From Gemmatimonas sp. UBA7669 (lineage in GTDB: Bacteria > Gemmatimonadota > Gemmatimonadetes > Gemmatimonadales > Gemmatimonadaceae), in the NCBI RefSeq assembly GCF_002483225.1, contig NZ_DLHL01000044.1, positions 206-19,593 on the forward strand: 19,388 nt of DNA. The letters run 5' to 3'. The notes under the pieces were generated by a model. It saw nothing but the letters and a program-made list of their open reading frames with translations. It was not told the origin of the DNA and did not search any database. Below, one piece after another: positions 13,935 through 19,388 of the stretch. Each line of letters starts with the position of its first letter. The stretch's first letter is position 1. The translations under genes were made by a program, and so were the position numbers.

Positions 13935-13950
13935 TGCGCCATGCTAGCTT
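13922..13950 (+). promoter_or_regulatory. Promoter of the aldolase gene, probably leaderless
   Basis: CTGACC (13922-13927), a 17-base spacer and TAGCTT (13945-13950) precede the ATG at 13957 by six bases. The -10 hexamer and its distance to the ATG are identical to those at trpS. The -35 element is part of the tandem repeat. There is no useful Shine-Dalgarno. Confidence 0.6.
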
Positions 13951-13956
13951 GCAGGC

Positions 13957-14859
13957 ATGGCCAATCTCAGCGCAGCACAGCTCGGCGGGCTCATGGTGCC
14001 CGCCGTGTCCACGTTCACTCCGAGCGGAGATCTCGACGCTTCGGCATTCCGTCGCAATCTCGACGCGCATATCGCGCTGGGCATGGACGGCGTTCTGGTG
14101 GGAGGCAGCAGCGGCGAATCGGCCCTGCTGGATGACGCGGACCGTCAGCAGCTGCTGGGCTGGGCCCGCGACGCCGTACCGGCCGGCAAATGGCTCATTG
14201 CGGGAGTGGGCAGCGAAAGCACGCGGCTAACCATTGCCCGTGCCCGTGATGCCAAGGCGGCCGGAGCCGACGCGGTGCTGGTGATTGCGCCGCACTACTT
14301 CCTCAAGCGCATGACGGAGCCGGCGCTTCTGGCCCATTTCACGGCGGTGGCCGAAGCGAGCCCCATTCCCGTGCTGCTGTACAACATGCCGGCCTATGCG
14401 CATCTCGTGCTCAGTCCGGCTTTGGTGCACGAGATGGCCCGTCACCCCAACGTGATCGGCATGAAGGACAGTGCCGGCAACCTCCCGGTGCTGGCGCAGT
14501 ATCTCGAAGCGCAGGGCGACGGCTTCAAGGTGCTCACGGGCAGTGGTGGGTCGGTGGTCCCGGCGCTGGAGCTTGGGGTGTCCGGTGCGATTCTGGCCAT
14601 CGCGCTGTATGCCGGCCGTGCGGTGCGGACGATGGTGGACACCTGGCGCGCCGGTGACCGCGAGGCGGCGGCGGCCATGCAGCAGACCCTCACCCCGCTC
14701 GCGACTGATATTGCCGGGGCCATGGGGCCTGCTGGCATCAAGGCGGCCATGACCCTCGTGGGCCTCGATGGCGGGCCGCCACGTTCGCCGCTCCAGCCGG
14801 TGCACGGCGACGAGCTGGCCACCGTGCGCGCGCGGCTGCAGGCCGCTGGCCTGATCTGA
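13957..14859 (+). CDS. DHDPS/NAL-family aldolase, resembling 4-hydroxy-2-oxoglutarate aldolase
   Basis: This is a 300-residue class I aldolase or lyase of the dihydrodipicolinate synthase / N-acetylneuraminate lyase family. The Schiff-base lysine is Lys170 in IGMKDSAGN, the conserved tyrosine Tyr142 in LYNMPA, and the phosphate/carboxylate loop GGSSGES at 49-55, where DapA usually has GTTGE. Several stretches (GVGSEST, SPIPVLLYNMPA, HPNVIGMKDSAGN, and a C-terminal GGPPRSPLQ) resemble animal HOGA1 more than DapA. I therefore read it as a 4-hydroxy-2-oxoglutarate (hydroxyproline-pathway) aldolase or related pyruvate aldolase. This is inference from remembered sequences. There are no lysine or hydroxyproline genes around it, and it has its own promoter. 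Confidence 0.82.
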   Translation: MANLSAAQLGGLMVPAVSTFTPSGDLDASAFRRNLDAHIALGMDGVLVGGSSGESALLDDADRQQLLGWARDAVPAGKWLIAGVGSESTRLTIARARDAKAAGADAVLVIAPHYFLKRMTEPALLAHFTAVAEASPIPVLLYNMPAYAHLVLSPALVHEMARHPNVIGMKDSAGNLPVLAQYLEAQGDGFKVLTGSGGSVVPALELGVSGAILAIALYAGRAVRTMVDTWRAGDREAAAAMQQTLTPLATDIAGAMGPAGIKAAMTLVGLDGGPPRSPLQPVHGDELATVRARLQAAGLI

Positions 14860-14897
14860 CCCTGGCCGGGCCGGGAAACCCGCGCGTCCCGCCACCG

Positions 14898-14903
14898 TAG
14901 GGT
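14898..14903 (+). promoter_or_regulatory. -10-like box directly before the DUF456 gene
   Basis: TAGGGT ends five bases before the ATG at 14909. No matching -35 is visible, and the AGGG within it could instead act as a weak ribosome site at six-base spacing. It fits the box-before-ATG pattern seen at trpS and the aldolase gene but is ambiguous. Confidence 0.3.
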
Positions 14904-14908
14904 CGTCC

Positions 14909-15427
14909 ATGCTTGCCCTGCTGCTGCTGACCTTGGGTCTCCTCGTGGGACTGGTGCTGGTGCCCCTCGGACTGCCGGGTCTCTGGATCATGCTTGGCAG
15001 CGTCCTCGCGTACTGGATGGCGGTGCCCGACGGCAGTGTGGGTCTGATCACGCTGCTGGTTGCTTCGGCCCTGGTGGTGGTGGCCGAGGTGCTGGAGTTC
15101 ACCATTGCCGGTCGCTACGCCCGCAAGTACGGCGGCTCGCGCCGGGCGGGCTGGGGCGCCATGCTGGGCGGCGTGCTGGGCGCCTTTGTGGGGGTGCCCG
15201 TGCCGGTCATTGGCAGCCTCGTAGGCGCCTTTGCCGGGGCGTTTGCGGGCGCCTTTGTGGCCGAGCTTACGGTGGCGAGGGCGGCGCGTGGCGAACCGGT
15301 GCAGGTGGCCACGGGGGCGTTGATTGGCCGGGTCGTGGCGGCAGCCACCAAGGTGGCGTTTGGCGTGGCCATCGTGGCGTTGGTGCTGTTCGCTGCCCTT
15401 GTTGGGCGGCTGAACGGCATGGGCTGA
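14909..15427 (+). CDS. DUF456-family membrane protein
   Basis: This is a 172-residue integral membrane protein of the DUF456 type, whose function is unknown. Hydrophobic segments lie at about 2-38 (two passes or one re-entrant pair around LPLGLPGLWIM-like sequence), 44-67, 84-120 and 138-166. The LPGLWIMLGSVLAYW stretch and EFTIAGRYARKYGGSRRAGWGAMLGG are characteristic. Residues 84-117 form a glycine-zipper run with repeated GAF units (GAFAGAFAGAF), suggesting tight helix packing. The gene sits between the aldolase gene and purA on the same strand. A strong terminator 70 bases downstream probably ends its transcript. Confidence 0.8.
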   Translation: MLALLLLTLGLLVGLVLVPLGLPGLWIMLGSVLAYWMAVPDGSVGLITLLVASALVVVAEVLEFTIAGRYARKYGGSRRAGWGAMLGGVLGAFVGVPVPVIGSLVGAFAGAFAGAFVAELTVARAARGEPVQVATGALIGRVVAAATKVAFGVAIVALVLFAALVGRLNGMG

Positions 15428-15463
15428 TCATTGGGCAGGCGAGGACCGAAATGGCCGGGCGCA

Positions 15464-15491
15464 TTGCTTCGCGCCACGTCCGGGCTAGATT
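15464..15491 (+). promoter_or_regulatory. Promoter-like pair upstream of purA
   Basis: TTGCTT (15464-15469), a 16-base spacer and TAGATT (15486-15491) form a plausible promoter. Transcription would start near 15498, at the foot of the terminator hairpin. It could drive purA with a hairpin leader, or it could be a chance match. It shares the TAGNTT form of the trpS and aldolase boxes. Confidence 0.45.
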
Positions 15492-15496
15492 TCAAC

Positions 15497-15530
15497 AACG
15501 CCCCGCGGACCGTCCGCGGGGCGTTTTTTT
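15497..15530 (+). terminator. Strong intrinsic terminator between DUF456 gene and purA
   Basis: A 12-bp stem AACGCCCCGCGG (15497-15508) / CCGCGGGGCGTT (15514-15525) with loop ACCGT is followed by a run of seven T (15524-15530). This is a textbook rho-independent terminator on the plus strand. It ends 36 bases before the purA ATG. The plain reading is the end of the DUF456 transcript; an attenuator for purA is the alternative. Confidence 0.9.
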
Positions 15531-15566
15531 GTGTGCGGCCCTTGGGGGTCGCCGGAGACACCTCGC

Positions 15567-16853
15567 ATGTTCGATTCGACGACGCGCACCGTGGTGGTGG
15601 TGGGGGCGCAGTGGGGCGACGAGGGCAAGGGCAAGCTGGTCGATGTCCTCGCCGAGAAAGCTGATTGGGTGGTGCGCTATCAGGGGGGCGCCAACGCCGG
15701 GCACACCGTGCACATCGGCGACAAGTCCTTCGTGCTGCACCAGATCCCGAGCGGCATCCTGCACCCCGGCGTGCGCTGCGCGATCGGCAATGGCGTGGTG
15801 ATGGACCCGGAGACGCTGTTCACCGAGGTGGACGAACTCATCGCGGACGGCGTGGACGTCGAAGGGCGTCTCTATGTGAGCGAGCGCGCACACCTCGTCA
15901 TGCCCTACCACAAGCTGGTGGACAAGGCGAGCGCGGCCAGCAAGGCCATTGGCACCACGGGCCGCGGTATTGGTCCGGCCTACGAAGACAAGGTGGCGCG
16001 CCGCGGCGTGCGTGTGCTCGACCTGCGCAATGCGGAACGATTGCGCGAGCTGGTGACGCTGGGCGTGGAGCGTGCCAATGCGCAGCTCGAGCGATCGGGC
16101 AGTGACCTGCGTGCCTCGGTCGACGAAACCCTTGCGACACTGAACGCGTTGGCTCCGCGCCTGCTTGGCCTGTCGGAAGACGTGGGCCTCTGTGTGCACC
16201 GCGCCATCAAGAGCGGTGCGGCGGTGCTGCTCGAAGGTGCGCAGGGCTCGCTGCTCGACGTGGACCACGGCACGTATCCGTTCGTGACCTCGAGCAACAC
16301 CACTGTTGGTGGTGCCGCCATTGGCGTGGGCATTTCCCCCATGTCACTCAACGCAGCGCTTGGGGTGGTGAAGGCCTATACGACACGCGTGGGCAATGGC
16401 CCGCTGCCGACGGAGCTCGAAGAGCCGTTGCACAGTCATGTGCGAACTTTGGGGCACGAGTTTGGTGCCACCACGGGACGCCCGCGTCGCTGCGGCTGGT
16501 TTGATGGGGTCGTCGTGCGGTACGCGGCGCGTGTGAACGGACTCACCGGGCTTGCCATCACCAAGCTGGACGTGCTGGACACGCTCGAGAAGCTGGCTGT
16601 GTGCACGGGCTACCGCGTGGGCGACGAGGTGTACACGGAGTTCCCGGCGGACCTCGCGCTGCTCGAGAAGGCAGAGCCGGTGTACGAGTGGTTCCCGGGC
16701 TGGCAGCAGTCCACGCAGGACGCGCGCAAGCTCGAAGACCTGCCGGCCAACGCGCGCGCCTATCTCGACCGCCTGGAAGCGTTGTGCGAAACGCCCATTG
16801 CCTTCGTGAGCGTGGGCACGCGGCGCGATCAGATCATTTCGCTCAAGGCCTGA
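15567..16853 (+). CDS. purA: Adenylosuccinate synthetase
   Basis: This GTP-dependent enzyme joins IMP and aspartate to give adenylosuccinate, the first committed step from IMP to AMP, in the cytosol. The 428 residues carry the P-loop GAQWGDEGKGK near residue 13, the IMP-binding GTTGRGIGPAYEDK, GAQGSLLDVDHGTYPFVTSS, and the GATTGRPRRCGWFD loop. The ATG is supported by GGAG nine bases upstream and by the family N-terminus; an in-frame ATG at 15531 lies in the region just after the terminator T-run and is not used. The flavoprotein gene follows seven bases after the stop, so the two are probably cotranscribed. Confidence 0.97.
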   Translation: MFDSTTRTVVVVGAQWGDEGKGKLVDVLAEKADWVVRYQGGANAGHTVHIGDKSFVLHQIPSGILHPGVRCAIGNGVVMDPETLFTEVDELIADGVDVEGRLYVSERAHLVMPYHKLVDKASAASKAIGTTGRGIGPAYEDKVARRGVRVLDLRNAERLRELVTLGVERANAQLERSGSDLRASVDETLATLNALAPRLLGLSEDVGLCVHRAIKSGAAVLLEGAQGSLLDVDHGTYPFVTSSNTTVGGAAIGVGISPMSLNAALGVVKAYTTRVGNGPLPTELEEPLHSHVRTLGHEFGATTGRPRRCGWFDGVVVRYAARVNGLTGLAITKLDVLDTLEKLAVCTGYRVGDEVYTEFPADLALLEKAEPVYEWFPGWQQSTQDARKLEDLPANARAYLDRLEALCETPIAFVSVGTRRDQIISLKA

Positions 16854-16860
16854 TCGGCAC

Positions 16861-17913
16861 GTGACGCAGGAACAGTCGCCCGGGCCGGTGTCCGCTGAGC
16901 ACGCCGCGCTGGTGGATGTGGCGGTGGTGGGTGCCGGTCCCTGCGGCCTCGCCGCCGCCATTGCCGCGCGGCGTGTCGGCATGTCCGCGGTGTTGTTCGA
17001 TCGCGGCTGTCTGGTGAGTGGCATTGCCGGGTACCCTACGTACATGACGTTCTTCTCCACCGCCGAGCGACTGGAGATTGGCGGCGTGCCCTTTGTCGTG
17101 GCGAGTGACAAGCCCACGCGGCGTGACGCGCTGGCGTACTACCGGGCGGTGGCCACGCTGTACGACCTGGATGTGCGGCAGTACGAAACCGTAGAATCCC
17201 TGCGTCCCGTGCGAGTCGATCCGCGTCCCGGTCAGGCAGAGCCGGCGCGCGCGGCGCGCTGGCTGATTGCCTCGCGTTCGCGTCATGGCGTTGTGCGCGA
17301 GACGGCGGCGCACGCGGTGGTCATGGCGACCGGCTACTTCGGTCGCCCGAATCGGCTCGGTGTGCCCGGCGAAGATCTGCCACATGTGCGGCATGGCTAC
17401 ACCGAGGGGCACGGCGCCTGGCGTCAGGATGTCGTGGTGATTGGTGGCGCCAACAGTGCAGTGGACGCGGCCCTCGAGCTGCAGCATGCCGGCGCGCGCG
17501 TCACGATCGTGCACTTCGCCGAGTCGGTGGACAGCAACGTGAAGCCCTGGGTGCGTCCGCTCATCGAGGGGCGACTGCGCGACGGCAGCATTGCTGCGCG
17601 ATTCGGATCCCGTGTGCAGCGCATTGGTCCGGGTGTGGTGGAGCTGACCACGCCGGACGGGTCAGAGACGCTGTCGGCCGATCAGGTGTACGTCATGACC
17701 GGCTACCTGCCGGAGACCGGGCTGTTGGCTTCGGTCGGTGTGCCGGTGGATCCGGAGAGCGGCATTCCGGCGCACGATCCGCTCACGATGGCGACACCCG
17801 TTCCGGGTGTCTACCTTGCAGGAGTGATTGCCTCGGGCAACCAGGCGAATCGCATTTTCATCGAGAATGGCCGCGATCATGGTGACGCGATTGTCGCGCA
17901 CCTGACCCGCTGA
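16861..17913 (+). CDS. bdr: YpdA/Bdr-like bacillithiol disulfide reductase (FAD/NADPH flavoprotein)
   Basis: This flavoprotein of about 350 residues resembles the Bacillus/Staphylococcus YpdA family, which reduces oxidised bacillithiol with NADPH. The FAD site is VVGAGPCGLAAA (22-33), including Cys28 at the place of the Cys essential in staphylococcal YpdA. Family stretches follow: YPTYMTFFSTAERLEIG (58-74), ATGYFGRPNRLGVPGEDLP (156-173), an NADPH-type VVVIGGANSAVDAALE (191-206), VKPWVRP, MTGYLPE, and GVIASGNQANRIFIENGRDHG near the end. There is no CxxC thioredoxin-reductase site. The GTG start at 16861 is tentative: no Shine-Dalgarno is evident and later GTGs exist before the FAD motif. It lies seven bases after purA. 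Whether the host makes bacillithiol cannot be seen here. Confidence 0.85.
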   Translation: MTQEQSPGPVSAEHAALVDVAVVGAGPCGLAAAIAARRVGMSAVLFDRGCLVSGIAGYPTYMTFFSTAERLEIGGVPFVVASDKPTRRDALAYYRAVATLYDLDVRQYETVESLRPVRVDPRPGQAEPARAARWLIASRSRHGVVRETAAHAVVMATGYFGRPNRLGVPGEDLPHVRHGYTEGHGAWRQDVVVIGGANSAVDAALELQHAGARVTIVHFAESVDSNVKPWVRPLIEGRLRDGSIAARFGSRVQRIGPGVVELTTPDGSETLSADQVYVMTGYLPETGLLASVGVPVDPESGIPAHDPLTMATPVPGVYLAGVIASGNQANRIFIENGRDHGDAIVAHLTR

Positions 17914-17958
17914 CCCGCTGTTCTCTTTCCGCAGTCCGTACCCCGTTCCCGACTCCCC

Positions 17959-19305
17959 ATGTCCGGCTTCCCCGATGTGATGGACAAGCTTGTGTCGCTG
18001 TGCAAGCGACGTGGCTTCATCTTCCAGTCGTCCGAGATTTACGGCGGCACGGGTTCGGTCTGGGACTACGGGCCGTTGGGCGTGGAACTCAAGAAGAACA
18101 TCAAGGATCGCTGGTGGAACGCGATGGTGCGTTCGCGTGATGACATCGAGGGGCTCGACGCGGCCATCCTCATGCATCCGCGCACCTGGGAAGCGAGCGG
18201 GCACGTGGCCGGCTTCGTGGACCCGCTGGTGGACTGCAAGACCTGCAAGGGGCGTTTCCGCGCCGACAAGCTGGAAGACGCGCGCTGCCCGCAGAAGCCG
18301 AGCAAGCAGCCGGGCCAGCACGAGGCCTGCGCCCTGACGGAAGCGCGCCAGTTCAACCTGATGTTCAAGACGCACATGGGCGCGCTCGAGGAGAGCGCGA
18401 GCATCGTCTATCTGCGCCCGGAAACGGCGCAGGGCATCTTCGTGAACTTCCTCAACGTGCAGCAGTCGATGCGCCAGAAGGTGCCGTTCGGCATCGCGCA
18501 GATCGGCAAGGCGTTCCGCAACGAGATCACGCCCGGCAACTTCATTTTCCGCACGCGTGAGTTCGAGCAGATGGAGATGCAGTTCTTCGTCGAACCCGGC
18601 ACCGACATGGAGTGGTTCGAGACCTGGAAGGCGCTGCGTATGCAGTGGCATCTCGATCTCGGGCTCTCGGCGGACCGTCTGCGCTTCCATCAGCATGGCG
18701 CGAACGAACTGGCGCACTACGCCCGCGCGGCGTTCGACGTGACCTTCGATTTCGGGGGCACGCTGGGATACCAGGAAATCGAGGGCGTGCACAACCGCAG
18801 CGATTTCGACCTCACGCAGCACCAGCAGTACTCGAACAAGAAGCTCGAGTACTTCGACCAGGTGAACAACAAGCGCTATGTGCCCTACGTCATCGAGACG
18901 TCGGTGGGCGCGGATCGTGTCACGCTGGCCGCACTGGTGAACGCGTACCGCGAAGAGGCGGTGGAGGGAGAGGCCGAGGGCCGTGTGGTGCTGGGTCTGC
19001 ACCCGAGCATCGCGCCCATCAAGGCGGCGGTGTTCCCGCTCACCAAGAAGGACGGCCAGCCCGAGATGGCGCGCAAGATCGTGGACGACCTGCGTGGGGC
19101 GTTCCCGGTGGACTACGACGAGACGGGCTCGATCGGCAAGCGGTATCGTCGTCAGGACGAGGTGGGCACGCCGTTCTGCATCACCGTGGATGGGCAGAGC
19201 ACGGGCGATCAGACGGTCACGGTGCGTGACCGCGACTCCCTGGCGCAGGACCGGGTGGACGTGTCGCAGCTCAAGGGGTATTTGGCGGGCAAGCTGGTCG
19301 GCTGA
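17959..19305 (+). CDS. glyQS: Glycyl-tRNA synthetase, single-chain (alpha-2) type
   Basis: This class II aminoacyl-tRNA synthetase charges tRNA-Gly. It is the single-chain homodimeric type (as in Thermus, actinobacteria and eukaryotes), not the two-subunit GlyQ/GlyS type. The order is: N-terminal SLCKRRGFIFQSSEIYGGTG and WDYGPLG; an insertion with CKTC (93-96); motif 2 region FRNEITPGNFIFRTREFEQM (187-206); and the motif 3 region around ETSVGADRVTLA. A C-terminal anticodon-binding domain follows (HPSIAPIKAAVFPL, then TGSIGKRYRRQDEVGTPFCI). Length (448) fits. The start is the only one that gives the family N-terminus; no Shine-Dalgarno is evident. The gene begins 45 bases after the bdr stop. 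Confidence 0.97.
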   Translation: MSGFPDVMDKLVSLCKRRGFIFQSSEIYGGTGSVWDYGPLGVELKKNIKDRWWNAMVRSRDDIEGLDAAILMHPRTWEASGHVAGFVDPLVDCKTCKGRFRADKLEDARCPQKPSKQPGQHEACALTEARQFNLMFKTHMGALEESASIVYLRPETAQGIFVNFLNVQQSMRQKVPFGIAQIGKAFRNEITPGNFIFRTREFEQMEMQFFVEPGTDMEWFETWKALRMQWHLDLGLSADRLRFHQHGANELAHYARAAFDVTFDFGGTLGYQEIEGVHNRSDFDLTQHQQYSNKKLEYFDQVNNKRYVPYVIETSVGADRVTLAALVNAYREEAVEGEAEGRVVLGLHPSIAPIKAAVFPLTKKDGQPEMARKIVDDLRGAFPVDYDETGSIGKRYRRQDEVGTPFCITVDGQSTGDQTVTVRDRDSLAQDRVDVSQLKGYLAGKLVG

Positions 19306-19312
19306 CGGATTT

Positions 19313-19346
19313 CCGGCTCGGTTGGTTTGGGCCGGCCTGGGTTTTT
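19313..19346 (+). terminator. Possible terminator after glyQS
   Basis: A short CCGGC (19313-19317) / GCCGG (19331-19335) pairing with a 13-base loop is followed six bases later by TTTTT (19342-19346). The stem is weak and not adjacent to the T-run, so this is a tentative call based mainly on position. Confidence 0.25.
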
Positions 19347-19354
19347 GAACAGCT

Positions 19355-19388
19355 CACGCAGAGGAATGGAGGGCGCAGAGTTCGCAGA
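19355..19388. repeat. CGCAGAG short repeats running off the window edge
   Basis: CGCAGAG occurs at 19357-19363 and 19374-19380 and again, cut by the edge, from 19383. The stretch is purine-rich and unlike the coding sequence around it. It resembles dispersed non-coding repeats built on this heptamer, which I recall from soil-bacterium genomes. Its full extent lies outside the window. Confidence 0.5.

Noticed and set aside
17902..17919. Direct repeat CTGACCCG twice across the bdr stop codon
   Set aside because: Only two short units at a CCCG-rich stop region. It resembles the repeat at the pilT stop but is too short to claim as more than chance or simple duplication.
17662..19002. 446-codon open frame on the minus strand opposite bdr and glyQS
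   Set aside because: It lies across two clearly conserved genes and gives a His/Arg/Leu-rich product without any motif. It is a codon-bias artefact.
1..19388. CRISPR arrays, tRNA or rRNA genes, insertion sequences, phage or defence genes
   Set aside because: No regularly spaced repeats, cloverleaf-like sequences, transposase or nuclease motifs were seen. Gene content is core metabolism and envelope.

Overview
The window is GC-rich, densely coded bacterial chromosome made mostly of core genes. Outer-membrane proteins (a porin and a lipoprotein) point to a diderm. A fused glutamate formiminotransferase/cyclodeaminase, a bacillithiol-disulfide-reductase-like protein and promoter boxes placed directly in front of start codons would suit Gemmatimonadota (Gemmatimonas-like). 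That assignment is inferred from gene content, not from a database match. I saw no rRNA, tRNA, CRISPR array, insertion sequence or phage gene.

Layout. 1-4109 (+): the end of the spc ribosomal-protein operon (rpsE, partial at the window edge, then rpmD, rplO, secY, adk, map), closed by a strong two-way terminator at 4135-4169. 4187-5857 (-): a two-gene envelope operon, an outer-membrane porin followed by a small phosphate-binding-protein-like secreted protein. A divergent chemoreceptor gene (6104-8014, +) and a secreted DinB-like protein (8046-8612, +) follow. 8652-11421 (-): an inositol-monophosphatase-family gene, a fused FTCD gene, and a small lipoprotein overlapping the FTCD stop. 11494-19305 (+): trpS, a PilT-like ATPase, a DHDPS-family aldolase resembling 4-hydroxy-2-oxoglutarate aldolase, a DUF456 membrane protein, purA, a Bdr/YpdA-like flavoprotein, and a single-chain glycyl-tRNA synthetase. 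The last about 35 bases hold a short CGCAGAG repeat cut off by the window edge.

How the genes work together. The left block supplies ribosomal proteins, the Sec channel, AMP/ADP balance and N-terminal methionine removal. The porin, binding-protein-like protein and divergent chemoreceptor may form an uptake and sensing module; two matching short palindromes lie in their shared upstream region. The right half is a series of housekeeping genes rather than one pathway.

No complete new system is evident. The better leads are regulatory: -10-like boxes 5-6 bases before ATG at several genes, which suggests leaderless mRNAs; a strong terminator hairpin in the purA upstream region; a three-copy 15-bp repeat that supplies the -35 of the aldolase promoter; and several departures from family signatures (adenylate kinase, PilT, chemoreceptor tip).
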